Shown piece after piece: positions 26,055-38,587 of a stretch of 64,000 nucleotides of DNA. The stretch comes from Paraspadella gotoi (Eukaryota > Chaetognatha): contig CM119270.1 of NCBI GenBank assembly GCA_051294375.1, positions 10,374,766-10,438,765 on the forward strand, written 5' to 3'. Made by a program: the position numbers and the translations under genes. Within the stretch, counting starts at the first letter, position 1. The number at the start of each line of letters is the position of its first letter. Below the pieces are notes generated by a model. The model was not told where the DNA came from, did no database searches, and worked only from the letters and a program-made list of their open reading frames with translations.

Positions 26055-27470
26055 TCTCTACTTTTTCTCTTCCTTCCCTCACTCCCGTTCCAGCGATCGC
26101 CTTTTCTATCCGATTGCCCAACCTCCTGAACATTCTTACCCTCTTTCCGAATCCGTCTTTCCCAATCCTCCTATTTCTCTTTTCCCAATCGCTCTCTCTT
26201 TCTCCTCACGAGTTCGTCCCGTTATGACCGGATCTCTCGTTCAACGATTAATCCTTATTACGACCTTTGAGTTAAAGAGAAGTTCGAGAGGGGGTTTCGG
26301 AGAAAGGGGGTTAGGGGGAGGCCGAGGAGGGTCTTAAAGCCAAAGGGTCTGAGGTTCGCGTCCGTTTTTATCGTTGCGTCAGGGTCAACGGGGGGTGTGG
26401 ATCGATGACCTCTCGATCCTCGTCTGACCACTCGCTTCTGTCCTCTTCTTGCCTCTGCGGTCAGCGGGGGTTGTGGGGTTCACTAATCATTGGTGGGGGG
26501 GGGGTGAGCCGTTTGTTGTCGGAACGAAATCTCATAATATTCGTTTCGTTAACATCAGTGGATGAAAATTATATAAGTGGTGTTTTATTAATTTATTAAC
26601 TGTCTACCTCTGTTTCATNNNNNNNNNNNNNNNNNNNNNNNNNNNNNNNNNNNNNNNNNNNNNNNNNNNNNNNNNNNNNNNNNNNNNNNNNNNNNNNNNN
26701 NNNNNNNNNNNNNNNNNNNNNNNNNNNNNNNNNNNNNNNNNNNNNNNNNNNNNNNNNNNNNNNNNNNNNNNNNNNNNNNNNNNNNNNNNNNNNNNNNNNN
26801 NNNNNNNNNNNNNNNNNNNNNNNNNNNNNNNNNNNNNNNNNNNNNNNNNNNNNNNNNNNNNNNNNNNNTGTCGACTCCGATGCTTAAACAATGACCGCGG
26901 ATCCGAGCCCCCCGTTATTTTGAATTTCACTGCCTTCCATTAAACCTCTCGTTTTCTCTCTTTCTCTTTCTCTNNNNNNNNNNNNNNNNNNNNNNNNNNN
27001 NNNNNNNNNNNNNNNNNNNNNNNNNNNNNNNNNNNNNNNNNNNNNNNNNNNNNNNNNNNNNNNNNNNNNNNNNNNNNNNNNNNNNNNNNNNNNNNNNNNN
27101 NNNNNNNNNNNNNNNNNNNNNNNNNNNNNNNNNNNNNNNNNNNNNNNNNNNNNNNNNNNNNNNNNNNNNNNNNNNNNNNNNNNNNNNNNNNNNNNNNNNN
27201 NNNNNNNNNNNNNNNNNNNNNNNNNNNNNNNNNNNNNNNNNNNNNNNNNNNNNNNNNNNNNNNNNNNNNNNNNNNNTCTCTCTCTTTTTCATCTGAGCGC
27301 CCACTCGGAAGGATCTATCCCCTCACGGTCGCCCATCTCCCCCTCGATCTTTTTTGGGGTCGTTTTCATTTTGTTGGTTTCGACGTAACCACGAAGAGAA
27401 GTCCAGTGACAGGCCGGATGAAAGAAATCATCCATCATTTAAGGAAGATAATTATTCCCAGTTGGGATCT

Positions 27471-27520
27471 CCGACGACGACAATGACGACGACGACGACG
27501 ACGACGAAGACGACGACGAG
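27471..27520. repeat. (GAC)n trinucleotide repeat
   Basis: Near-perfect GAC units with one AAT and one GAA interruption, in the large intron. Confidence 0.9.
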
Positions 27521-28340
27521 ACATCTCGAGACTTTTCAGTTTCGGGGCGGTCGATCCACAAAGGGGTCGTAGGGTCTCTTTGATGTTGACGGGTCCCTTT
27601 TTAAAAATGGGGGAAGAGGTTGATGAAGGGGGTTAACGTCGGACCTTGAGGGTTTGGCCAAAATTGTTGAAGGGGGGTGGTGTATCACGGGGGTGGAGTT
27701 GATCCCTTGGGGGTGGGAGGTGACTGAGAATGGACCGCGTGTCGAAAAGAATCACGCGATTTGTGAGGATTTTTAACGAACTCGATCCAACTCACTGCAT
27801 CTCGTTAATTCGTCAAATGATATCAATTAAGAACAACAACGACATCATCCATTACCATCAACGCCATCTTCAGCTCCACCTGCGCCTCGAAAGCGTCCGC
27901 TAAGAGGGAGACGCTTGTCAAAAGCGTCATTGTCCAATTTGCGGAAGGGAAACGCTACAAGTTTTACGATTCTCACGATCNNNNNNNNNNNNNNNNNNNN
28001 NNNNNNNNNNNNNNNNNNNNNNNNNNNNNNNNNNNNNNNNNNNNNNNNNNNNNNNNNNNNNNNNNNNNNNNNNNNNNNNNNNNNNNNNNNNNNNNNNNNN
28101 NNNNNNNNNNNNNNNNNNNNNNNNNNNNNNNNNNNNNNNNNNNNNNNNNNNNNNNNNNNNNNNNNNNNNNNNNNNNNNNNNNNNNNNNNNNNATTTCATT
28201 AATCTCACGTAAAAGTCCTCGGCCGACCGCCATATGTTCTGCTTAGCGCTTGTCGCACAATCACTGACAGTTTGAGCAACAACGACGACGGCGACGTAGA
28301 CGAAATTATAATAGTAATTGTTTTGTTTTCTATCGTTCGT

Positions 28341-28372
<32 letters not shown>

Positions 28373-28600
28373 NNNNNNNNNNNNNNNNNNNNNNNNNNNN
28401 NNNNNNNNNNNNNNNNNNNNNNNNNNNNNNNNNNNNNNNNNNNNNNNNNNNNNNNNNNNNNNNNNNNNNNNNNNNNNNNNNNNNNNNNNNNNNNNNNNNN
28501 NNNNNNNNNNNNNNNNNNNNNNNNNNNNNNNNNNNNNNNNNNNNNNNNNNNNNNNNNNNNNNCTTTTTTATTTCTTTCTTTCTTTCTTTATCTTTTTTCT
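28341..28600. repeat. (TTTC)n tract interrupted by a gap
   Basis: Pure TTTC units up to 28372, then N at 28373-28562, then TTTC units again. The gap most likely hides more of the same repeat. Confidence 0.85.
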
Positions 28601-29096
28601 TTCTTTTTTCCCCATTTTTTTAATCTCCCGTTCTCTCTCTGTTTAATTTGGTTAACCAATTAGCCTATTTATTTCTAACCAAACCTTTTAGCATCAGATT
28701 CTCTCAGTTATTTTCTTGTCTCTCGTTGATNNNNNNNNNNNNNNNNNNNNNNNNNNNNNNNNNNNNNNNNNNNNNNNNNNNNNNNNNNNNNNNNNNNNNN
28801 NNNNNNNNNNNNNNNNNNNNNNNNNNNNNNNNNNNNNNNNNNNNNNNNNNNNNNNNNNNNNNNNNNNNNNNNNNNNNNNNNNNNNNNNNNNNNNNNNNNN
28901 NNNNNNNNNNNNNNNNNNNNNNNNNNNNNNNNNNNNNNNNNNNNNNNNNNNNNNNNNNNNNNNNNNNNNNNNNNNNNNNNNNNNNNGAGAGAGAGAGAGA
29001 GATAGTCAGAGAACAAGAGCGAGAGTCAAAGTATTTCCTGTCAGAAAATGAGATTATCCCTCGGCCTCTGTCTCTCCGCCTTTTCGACTTATGAAG

Positions 29097-29146
29097 GTCG
29101 TCGTCGTCGTCGTAGTCGTCGTCGTCGTCGTCGTCATCGTCGTCGA
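29097..29146. repeat. (GTC)n trinucleotide repeat
   Basis: About 16 GTC units with two interruptions. Similar shorter tracts follow at about 29200-29220 and 30000-30015. Confidence 0.92.
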
Positions 29147-29614
29147 CCAGGTCGACAAAGTCGCGTTGGCGCCATTCCCCGCGGCGAGCGATTTCGTCGT
29201 CATCGTCGTCATCATCGTCATTTTTTTAAAAAGAGAGAGATAATAAGCTCTCTCCTTCAAAACANNNNNNNNNNNNNNNNNNNNNNNNNNNNNNNNNNNN
29301 NNNNNNNNNNNNNNNNNNNNNNNNNNNNNNNNNNNNNNNNNNNNNNNNNNNNNNNNNNNNNNNNNNNNNNNNNNNNNNNNNNNNNNNNNNNNNNNNNNNN
29401 NNNNNNNNNNNNNNNNNNNNNNNNNNNNNNNNNNNNNNNNNNNNNCAGGAGACAAGAGCCGGAGATCGAGAGACACAAACTGGGAGAGAGTTCAAATTAA
29501 TTTGCATATTAAATCGAATCAACGTTTTACTCTTCCCCCTCAAGTCGTTACTTCTTTTTCTTTTTTTTTTCTTTGAGAATTTTTTTTTTTACAGAAAAAA
29601 ATATTTTCCCTGTT

Positions 29615-29712
29615 TGACAGGCCGAAAGAAGGTTGGCCGCTTGTATTCAAAATTCTAAGCTTGATTGATCGTTCGCTCGTGATTGCTCCGATTGATTGAT
29701 TCATTGATTGAT
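29615..29712. promoter_or_regulatory. cluster of one Meis-type and three PBC-type sites
   Basis: TGACAG, the Meis/Hth core, lies at 29615-29620. Three TGATTGAT sites, the Exd/Pbx-type octamer, lie at 29662-29669, 29693-29700 and 29705-29712. An ATTAATTAATTAATTAAATA stretch follows near 29822. Meis and PBC proteins bind together, and the host gene is itself a Meis/Hth gene, so an autoregulatory enhancer is a reasonable guess. The last two octamers overlap a short ATTG repeat, so slippage could also have produced them. Confidence 0.35.
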
Positions 29713-30115
29713 GATGTTATGAATCTCGACGAAGTCGGTTCTTCCCGTTATCGTTTCATGCTTTTTGTCTTTCAGTTCATTTCATTCTTAAATTTTTTTT
29801 AATAAATTCATCATTTTTATAATTAATTAATTAATTAAATAATTCTTTCATTAATTTATTCATTCATTCAGTCATACATTCATTCACACAATTGTCGTGC
29901 ATTATGCCGCCTCCAACGTTGCTCTTTTGTCTCGGTTATCGGCGTCGGTGTTTCCTGGTCATTGCCGCCAGACGTCGTCCCTTTAGTCCTCCTCTTTCTC
30001 GTCGTCGTCGTCGACCAACTCGTCCTCGTCTTCGCTTAAGTCGCTGTTCCCCATATTAGTTGTCATTTCCAGTGTTAACGGCCAACTACATGTCAGCTTT
30101 CTTAGCTATATATCA

Positions 30116-30257
<142 letters not shown>

Positions 30258-30927
30258 GCCTGTGTGGTTTTATTCCCCGTTGTTTGACAAGAGGGCTCTG
30301 ATGGGCACACACACAAAAAAGAAACACACATAGGCTTAAACAGACCCACCACTCACCCCACCTCCTACCTCGCGCTATCACCATCTACCCACCCACCCAC
30401 CCACCAGCCACGCCCGCGTTCTGTTTCTCTTTTCTTTTTCCTCTTCTCTTATTATTTCTTTTTTCCCCGCCTGATGTCGCCTTTCCATCGATTTTCTCGG
30501 ATTCGCCTTTGAAAACGGAACCCGGCTAACGTCTTCTGCGAGGCGTCATCTCCTTGTCCACGGTCCTTGTCGTCGTTGTCGTCGTTGTCGTCGTTGTCGT
30601 CGTCGTCAGTCGTCAGTCGTGATTTGTCAATCGGCTCTGTTGTCTTTTGTCTTTTGTCATTATGAAAACATGAATTCCCGACGGTTTTGACTTTTGACGC
30701 GGATTCGGGGAGAAAACGTCACTCGCTCGATCTACCTCCTCACGAGAGGCGCTGTAAAGGTGACAAGTCGCCGGCGAAGACGACGACGACGACGACGACT
30801 ACGACGAAAACGAAGACAAAGACGAAAAGTTGGTGATTTCGACTTTGACGAGATAGAGATGGCGTTGAGAGAATTATGGAAGCACAAACGAGAGCAAGTA
30901 AATAGTAAACCTCCCGTTATATTGTTA

Positions 30928-30961
<34 letters not shown>

Positions 30962-31449
30962 GCTCTCTCTCTCTCTATCTTTCTCTCTCTCTCCCCGGAT
31001 ATTTTTCGAGACCATTAATAAGCGATTTACGTTTCGTGGGTGTTTTTCCTTTTTTTGACACAATGACGCGGATCTGACGTTTCAGTCGGCGTTTCCCTCT
31101 AGCGGGGATATTAATGTCGAGAGTCGGGAGCGGGTCATCAGAAGTAAAACTCCATTTTTCTCTTCTTGTCTCTCTTCGTCTCTGTCTCTGTCTCTGTCTC
31201 TGTCTTTCTCTTTTTCTCTCTCTCTCTCGTTCTCTTCAGCATCGATCCGAAAAAAAGGAAGGAGAGATATCATCTACGTCAACAAATTTGACTCTAAGAT
31301 TAATTCCTTTTCCCTGAGTCCCAATTAGATCGTATCTCTCTCTCTCTCTGTTCGTGTGTGTGTGTGTCTCTCTCACACTTTTTTAAAAGCTCGTTATCTG
31401 TTCCGACGGCGTCAATAAAACAAATGAACATAAACTACTTTTTTTCCCC

Positions 31450-31463
31450 GACGACGACGACGA

Positions 31464-31508
<45 letters not shown>

Positions 31509-31509
31509 A
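31450..31509. repeat. (GAC)n trinucleotide repeat
   Basis: About 20 units with one GAT interruption. Confidence 0.95.
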
Positions 31510-31651
31510 GTTTATCTTTTCTGTTGTTCTCTCTCACTCGGCTAAATATTCTCCCTTAAGAGTTTATCAATAAATTGTCATCCAGTCTCATACATCTTTC
31601 TCTGTCTATATCCCTCTCTTTCTGTCTCCCTTCCAAGTTATTCTCCCTTTT

Positions 31652-31701
<50 letters not shown>

Positions 31702-31904
31702 CGGTGTTTCTCTCTGGTGGTGGCGTGGTGGTGGCCACATAAAAAACGATCTGCTCTTAATCGCGGCACCACCTTTTTTGGCATCTACGCTCGTTTGTCG
31801 TTGTCGTCGTCGTCGTCGTCGTCGAACCACGCTCCCGAAGGCCCGTCAGCGTCCCAATGATTGACTGAATTATGTCCCTCCTTCATGACGGCGGTTGTAC
31901 GAGA

Positions 31905-31907
<3 letters not shown>

Positions 31908-31976
<69 letters not shown>
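31908..31976. repeat. (GA)n microsatellite
   Basis: About 34 uninterrupted dinucleotides. Confidence 0.97.
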
Positions 31977-31984
<8 letters not shown>

Positions 31985-32066
31985 CACTTTATCGGCGTCG
32001 AATATTGAATCGACTTTAACAATAAAGATCGTCAAAGTAGGTTCTGTCGTCTCATCCCTCCGTCAA

Positions 32067-32113
<47 letters not shown>

Positions 32114-32119
32114 GTCTCT

Positions 32120-32160
<41 letters not shown>

Positions 32161-32622
32161 GTCTCGTTTAAATCGCCGACGGGAGAGACGTGGTCGCGTT
32201 GAAGGACGGGCCTCCCCTCTCCGGATCGATTTCTCTTCCTCCCATCCGATGTCTCCCTCTCCCTTCGAGCGCCCGGGCGGTTGGTTGGGGCCTCAGGGCC
32301 CCGTGGGCCACCAGAAGCTTGTCGCTGGAGATGTAGTTGTGTGTGGGGGGAGGCCGGTAATCTGGGCCGACCTTTCAACTAAATCACTGAAGGGATGAGG
32401 CCCCACTCCTCATGCTCTCTCTCTTTCTCTCTCTCTCTGTCTCATCTCTGCTTCATGTCTCTCCTCTCTACTTTTCGAGTCGGATCGTTTGTGTCGCCTG
32501 CCTGATTTTTGCGTGTTGAAAAGTTGAATCTTTGGAAAAAGTCGCAGGTTGCCATTCGATTTCGAAAGAGTGTGAAGGAGAGGAGAAGAGAGAGGAAGAG
32601 AGAGAGAGAGAGAGAAGGGAGC

Positions 32623-32654
<32 letters not shown>

Positions 32655-33155
32655 AGAGAAGACACGAGAAGAGAGACGAGTAGTAAAATCACCTCTGTCA
32701 TTTTTTCCTGAATCTCGGTAAATATTTTTGGTTCGTTCTTCCTTCACGTGAACCGATGAACTTTTGACAAGAGGAAAATATTTTTGTTGGTTTGTGAGAA
32801 GCTCACATTACGACCGATGGTTCATTGATGAAAGGGTCAACGTTTTGAGCTAAATTAAAAACTATTTTTTTAAATATTTTTTTTGGAACGCTTTTGAAAT
32901 TAGCACCGACAGAAAAAAAAAACGAACACCTATCGGCTTGTTTTAGAAAAAAAATACTGCCGAGGCAAAAAGAAAAAAATTAATGTAATGGGCTTTTTTT
33001 TTTCTAATAGCCGCATGGCTAATGTTTCTACAGAGTCATTACTGAAAATTGTTATTAGCCGCCAGCACAAAATTGCAAGTATAATTAGTGGCAAAGATTT
33101 TCAGAAATGTCGCCCAACTTTTTTTCTCTTTGGTTTTTCCGGCCAAAAAAAGTTG

Positions 33156-33295
<140 letters not shown>

Positions 33296-33608
33296 GAGAG
33301 CGGGTAAAAAGGGTGGTGCGCGACTTTACGTTCTTTCTCTAATTTCCCCCGCTAATTAGCATATGTAAATGGGTTTTCTCTTTAGCGTTTTTGCCAAATT
33401 AACTTTGAAAAAGCAAAGAAAGAGCGAGTGAGAAAAAAATATATTAGCAGGACGAAAAAAAAAATATTCGAAGTCTAGGATTGGCCGAAGAAGAGAAAAA
33501 GAAAAGGAGGTGTAGAAGAAATTTGAGTGGAAAATGGAACCGTGACTTGTAAAATGTATAATACCTAATTTAAAAAAAAACGCGCCCATAAGACAGACTT
33601 GATTAAAA

Positions 33609-33695
33609 GCTTACAAGGTCTGGTTGTGTTTATTTGTTGTAAGAGGGATTTAGGCTTTAACCCACCAGCCTGACCAAAGTCAGGGAAAAAGATAG
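33609..33695 (-). repeat. diverged, inverted relative of the dispersed 85-bp repeat
   Basis: Read on the minus strand this gives CTATCTTTTTCCCTGACTTT, then GGTCAGGCTGGTGGGTTAAA. It parallels CTATCTTGTCCCTGACTTTG and GACAGGCTTTGGTGGTTTAA at 56608-56650. Similarity continues through CTTACAA and GCAAGC-like ends. The overall match is roughly three quarters by eye. The noisy duplicate also carries it near 39690-39780. Confidence 0.5.
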
Positions 33696-33886
33696 TTGCC
33701 TAATTGGTTAGATTAATTTCGTAACAAGTACGTTTTTAGTGCTAATATTTCAAGAGGAAACGTTGCTTGAATGAGTGATGGTTCACTATCATGTTTCTAT
33801 TTTGATCATCAACCCATTCCACCTTTCCAACCACCCCAACTACCCCAACTACCCCAACCACCCTAATCCCCCCAAACTCCTTCCAG

Positions 33887-33999
33887 GTTCATCAACGCCC
33901 GGCGACGAATCGTGCAGCCGATGATCGATCAGTCAAACCGTGCCGCCTCGGGCGCCGGAGCCTACAGCCCCGACATGGCCTACGGAATGGCCCCACCGG
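33887..33999 (+). CDS. hth: Meis/Homothorax homeobox gene, recognition-helix exon
   Basis: Internal coding exon of 113 bases. Its first base completes the Trp codon split from 18080. It then reads [18 protein letters not shown], followed by [19 protein letters not shown] and one base of a Gly codon. Helix 3 shows WFIN with Ile at homeodomain position 50 and the DNA-contacting Asn51, Arg53 and Arg55, all typical of TALE proteins. The [11 protein letters not shown] tail right after the homeodomain is the Meis/Hth signature. Acceptor CTCCTTCCAG, donor CCGG|GTAGGA. The AYSPDMAYG part resembles the Meis linker after the homeodomain. The frame stays open and in phase with the exons on both sides. 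Confidence 0.96.
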
Positions 34000-34564
34000 G
34001 TAGGAGGAGTCAACGGGTTGTGGCTTCATTAAATGGGCTTTGGTGATTGAGAGCGGAAAGAAGGGGGGGGGCATATTTAAACGAAGTCCAGACGAATCAC
34101 ATCGAAAAAAATAATATGACGGATGTTATTAGTAACAGGTTTTTTCCCATTTAAGTGATCTATCACTGTCTAATATCGCTACAATAAATAGTAATTGTTC
34201 AAAAGGAATTTTAAAATGAAAATATATTCGAGATTTGTAATCTAATAAAATCGCGAGAGAATTTATCGATCGATCAATCACGGAATAAGTGAACAGTCGC
34301 GACGAAATTGATGTGGATAAACAAATACTGAAATACTGACACGTTAAATCTAGTTTGATGTCCGATTTAATTAATTAAAATGAAGAATTTTAGACTTACA
34401 CGTTAAGTCTAGTAAGAGAAAATGACATTCAGACATTTTAATTTCCGATTTAATTAATTAAAATAAGCCATTAATATTAACATTAATATTAACTAAGTCA
34501 GGTTAGAGAGTAACATTCGGTTAAATGTTAAATGTCCGATTTAATCCCCTTTTAACTCTTCCAG
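34000..34564 (+). other. last intron of hth (565 bp)
   Basis: Starts GTAGGA and ends TTTTAACTCTTCCAG. It is AT-rich and holds three copies of a TCCGATTTAAT element, two of them extended by TAATTAAAA, plus a GATCGATCAATCAC stretch at about 34267-34280 that carries a TGATTGAT on the minus strand. Confidence 0.93.
34361..34545 (+). promoter_or_regulatory. threefold TCCGATTTAATTAATTAAAA element in the last intron
   Basis: The same 20-mer occurs at 34361-34380 and 34444-34463, and its first 11 bases recur at 34535-34545, at spacings of 83 and 91. The flanks partly repeat too (ACACGTTAAATCTAGT and ACACGTTAAGTCTAGT). TTTAATTAATTAAAA is a dense homeodomain target. It could be a decayed approximately 85-bp tandem repeat or a regulatory module. 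The last copy lies 20 bases before the splice acceptor. Confidence 0.4.
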
Positions 34565-34785
34565 GCATGTACGGCGACCCCTCGATGTCCCCCTCCGCCT
34601 ATTCGTACGCCCGCGGCCCCGTCCACTCCCAGGCCATGCTGATCCCCGGTCACGCCCACCATGCCATGATGATGCACGGGAGTCACATGGGCGGTCATCA
34701 CATGACCCACGGGGCCGGACAGTCGCCGGGGCCTCTGGGTCACGAAGCCATGAGCGCTCACATCCAAGACATTCACGCCGGATGA
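34565..34785 (+). CDS. hth: Meis/Homothorax homeobox gene, terminal coding exon with stop
   Basis: Terminal coding exon. The first two bases complete the Gly codon from 33999, and it then encodes 72 residues before TGA at 34783-34785. The sequence begins GMYGDPSMSPSAYSYARG. It is then rich in His and Met (for example HAHHAMMMHGSHMGGHHMTH) and ends SAHIQDIHAG. The DIHA end matches the conserved C-terminus I know from one Meis isoform class (MDIHAQ), which supports the frame and the stop. The region corresponds to the disordered transactivation part of Meis proteins. GC content is high compared with the AT-rich intron before it. Acceptor CTCTTCCAG. Other C-terminal isoforms are known in this family and may use exons I cannot see. 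Confidence 0.94.
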
Positions 34786-35100
34786 GAAAAAGCGCCGTCG
34801 CGATTGGAAGGCGTGGCGTCGACGGGCGGCGTCGGGCGGCGTCGGGCGGCGTCCGCCTCCGTCTCCGACATTTCTCGCGAAAAAAACTTAAACGTCGTCG
34901 CCGTCGACGCTCGTGGGCGGAAAGTGAAAAACAAAATAAGAGTCAAAGGACGATTTAAAAATAAACATCAACTAAACAAACAAACAAACAAACAAAAGAT
35001 TAGACTCTTTTTCTTTTTTTTCTTTTTATTTCGACGACGTCACTCGAATCAAAATTTAACTCGGGAAGACATATAAAATTATGAAATAAAAAAAAAATCA
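34786..35100 (+). other. proximal 3'UTR of hth with candidate polyadenylation signals
   Basis: Directly follows the stop. It carries three 10-bp GGGCGGCGTC repeats at 34824-34853, AATAAA at 34960-34965 and a second AATAAA at 35085-35090, followed by A-rich sequence. Meis/Hth transcripts often have long 3'UTRs, so the true end may be further 3' in the AT-rich DNA up to about 37700. Only transcript data can place it. Confidence 0.45.
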
Positions 35101-36185
35101 CAATCACAAAAACGAAAATATAGAAAAAAACAAACAAAACAAACAAACGAAAAAGAAAACAATCATCTTTTTACCGTTTCTCATTTTTTGTTGTGTTTTT
35201 GGGTTCGAGAAAGAGAGAAAGAGAGAAAACTCACATCCACAAAAAAGACGAAAAAAACTCAAGAAAATAACATTGCGCCGTCTTAAAATTTCTTTCTGAA
35301 AAATTTTTCATACAAAAAAAAACATATTTGAGGGAAAATAAAAAAAAAACTTTTGGAAGAGGAATTCTCGTCGCCGCAACTGCCGCGCCCTCTCGCCGTC
35401 AAACTCCGCATCGATCGGCGCGACGCACCGAGTCATGTTCGCGTCGTGTCACTCTCAGTGTCACTCTCAGTGTCACTCTCAGTGTCAAGCTCTCAGACCC
35501 GTGGCGAGCGTGGACGCTTCGCCTGACCCCCTCCCACCATTTCCGCTGCATCAACTCACCCTCCCCAAATCCTACCCACCAACCGGAGGAAGAACAAACC
35601 CCCCCCCTCGGAAATCAGGTGCCTACGCGAAAAAGGCGCCTAACGTGCCCAGGTGCCATAACGCCTCCTCATCCTCCTACTCCTCTTCCTCCTCCGAGGC
35701 AGATGCCTAGTTTGACGGCGACTCGACCAGGCAACCGGCGAAGTCATCATCTGTATATAGAAGTCATCGTTTCGTAGCTCAACGTTTCCCCCCAAGTCGT
35801 CATCGAACACCCTTTACCTCCCTCCTCCCTTTCTTCTCCCTCCCCTCATTCCGTTCAACCCTGCCGTCCTCTCAATCTCTTTTTCCCCTCCTCCCTTCCT
35901 CCCTCTCCTCCTCCTCCTCCTCCTCCTCCTCCTCCCTCTATCCCTCCGAGTCACAGCCGCTTTTTTTTCCCTTGTCCATCGTTGTTTTCGTTTGGAGAAA
36001 AATATATGAAGGAAAAAAGGAAACATAATTTTTTTTTCTCTCAGAAAGAGAGGGAGAAAGAGAGAGAGAGAGAGGGGGGTGAGTGGCTGAGCGTTTGAAA
36101 AGTAGACAGCTGCTGTCAAAAAAAGCTCTTTCCTCCTCGTTTCTCAGAGTCTTACTCTCTATCTCGCCCGCCTCTCTCTCTCCTC

Positions 36186-36216
<31 letters not shown>

Positions 36217-36694
36217 TTCTCTTCTCTCTCGTCCCTCCTATTCACAGTATGTCTATTCCCTTCTATCTTTTTTCTCTCTCTATCTGTCGACTGTGTCTCA
36301 GCTTTCTCTCAACACTCCCCTTCTTGATTTCTTCTTTTTTATCTTAATATATTTTGAAGATTTTAAATATTCATATTTAGTATTTTTTCATTTCCAAACG
36401 AAATCAACTCCCTACATAGTTCCCATACCTCGCTGTGACGATGTTTGTTTATATTCTTCAACAAAGTAAACAAACATTCCATTCTTTGTTCGACGATGTC
36501 ATCGTGTTAGGATTCGGCGATCATTATGATTATTATCGTTTATAAAGGAGGGGAAAAACGGTATTTACGGTATATTTCTATATTTTTGTTTCATTTTGAA
36601 TCCAAAAATGTTTTTGTAGCTCGATCGTCGCGGAGTTCTATCATTGTTCACCGTATTGTTCTCTTTTTCTCTCGCTCTCCCTCTACTTTTCTCT

Positions 36695-36734
<40 letters not shown>

Positions 36735-38122
36735 GTCTCTCTCTCATCTCTCTCTCTCTCTCTCTCTTTTCTTTATTTTCCTCCACTCGCTCTCTCTCTC
36801 TCACTACTTAAAAAACGAGGTCCAGTATATAAAACAACAAAAACCATATAGGTGTAATTTCGTGTAAATGAATTTCATTCATTCATTCGTTCATTTGTTC
36901 ATCCGTTCATTATTGTTGAGAAGATGTGAAACCACAAAAAATATAAAAACAATTATTTTTTAGATCAATTCGCCGTGACCTGTGCAATTTTAGCCAATAG
37001 ATAGTCTCCAACATAACTCAATTCTCATTTTCTTTCAAACTTTTTTTTCTGTTTACATCCCGCTTTTGTTTTGGTCTTTTTTGTGTAAGGGTTTAAATAT
37101 ATAAATATTTTTAAATATAATGTTTTTTTTATTCGGAAAAGTTTTAAATAATTATTAAATAAATTATCTTTTTTTATTTTTTTAGGGTCGAAAAACGAAA
37201 AAGGTCGGTGAATTAATTTGAATATGGTGTTTTATATTTCTTGTTTCATTTTTAAAAAAAATAAAATAAAACAATTTCATTGTTTAGCCATGTTCGTCGT
37301 CGGAAGCCGATGTTGGTTGACTGGCGGTTTTTTTTTTCTCCACACGAGAGGAAGAAAATAAAAAGAAATTTTGTTTATTAATAAATAATACTAAAACCGA
37401 ATCCTACTCTCCGTATCAATTTAAAAAAAATCGCTATCGGCGTAAAAAATAAAAGTCATGTTTTCGAAGACGGACCGAGCATCTTTACCACGAGTCTCAG
37501 TATTACATACCTCCCTCCTTGTTTTTCCCCTCCTTGCTCCTCCCTCCTCCCTGCTGCCCAATCGCGCGCGCCCAGCGGCGACTCTCAATCCAACTTTTTT
37601 GCTCTAATGTTAACAAAAATTAAAAAAATGTCTGCTTTTATGATGAATAGCTCTGATGCCGTTTCAGTCGAGAGTTGAAATACAAACAAAAATGTAATAA
37701 AAAAAAAATCGCAATTATTTGGGAGTTAGAGTCAAATTGAGAGAAGTTAGTTCATGAAGTCTTAAATTATGGTTCAAAATACTTGCCAGAGACTTGTAAA
37801 ATCAGCTGATTTGAATTGATGGACGGTATACATTATTAATGATCCAGATTGAATAAAAAACCGAAGAATGTTACTACACAAAAGTTAGATCGACCTGTTA
37901 AAGAGATGCATCGTCGCATTTTAAAAAAGCCACTTCAAAACCGCGCGCCATTCCGCCCTTAATGTTTTTAATGGCCCGTGTTACTCCGTTCCATTGTAAC
38001 AACAAAGGGATTATTAACGTTTCGTTTAACCAGAGTTTTGGTTTAAAACCGGTGATTGGTTTAACCAGCGTACAGCCGCGTCCCTCAAAAAGGACCGTAA
38101 ACGTCAAAAAGTTTGCCCCCTT
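35101..38122 (+). other. distal 3'UTR or downstream flank, no further exon seen
   Basis: Mostly A/T-rich, with (TC)n patches at about 36170-36225 and 36690-36770, a (CTC)n tract near 35905-35935 and a 12-bp repeat at 35446-35481. An open stretch at about 35328-35777 is broken in the second copy and matches nothing I know, so I do not call it a gene. Confidence 0.5.
35446..35495. repeat. 12-bp tandem repeat (GTGTCACTCTCA) x3 plus a variant
   Basis: Three exact units at 35446-35481 and a changed fourth unit. In the noisy copy the array is at about 41527-41578 with indels. Confidence 0.92.
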
Positions 38123-38339
38123 NNNNNNNNNNNNNNNNNNNNNNNNNNNNNNNNNNNNNNNNNNNNNNNNNNNNNNNNNNNNNNNNNNNNNNNNNNNNNN
38201 NNNNNNNNNNNNNNNNNNNNNNNNNNNNNNNNNNNNNNNNNNNNNNNNNNNNNNNNNNNNNNNNNNNNNNNNNNNNNNNNNNNNNNNNNNNNNNNNNNNN
38301 NNNNNNNNNNNNNNNNNNNNNNNNNNNNNNNNNNNNNNN
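38123..38339. other. assembly gap (217 N) whose content is visible in the second copy
   Basis: In the duplicate the bases between GTTTGCCC and TTCCCAAACTCAT are present at about 44275-44435. They are an interrupted (TC)n microsatellite with CCGATCCCCCCCTGTCCACC at its start, so this gap is a simple repeat of roughly 150 bases. Confidence 0.85.
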
Positions 38340-38587
38340 TTCCCAACTCATTTTCCGCCAAAATTAAAATTTTTTTTCGCCCTAAAAATTTTTTTACTCT
38401 TTTATGCGAAATCGAATCCTGTTTTCCCAAATTTTATTTTTTCCCCCGCTGGCTCATTAAGAGAACGGGAAAACCTAGAAATGATTTTTTCTTCTCACAG
38501 GAAACTGAGAGGGAACACAAGTCGAAGAGTAATATTATCAATGATTTGTAATATTCGAAGTGAATAGAAGTGATCGAAGGTAGAGAG

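Noticed and set aside
35328-35777. 149-codon + frame downstream of hth
   Set aside because: The duplicate breaks it, it contains a 12-bp tandem repeat, and it lies in probable 3'UTR or flank.
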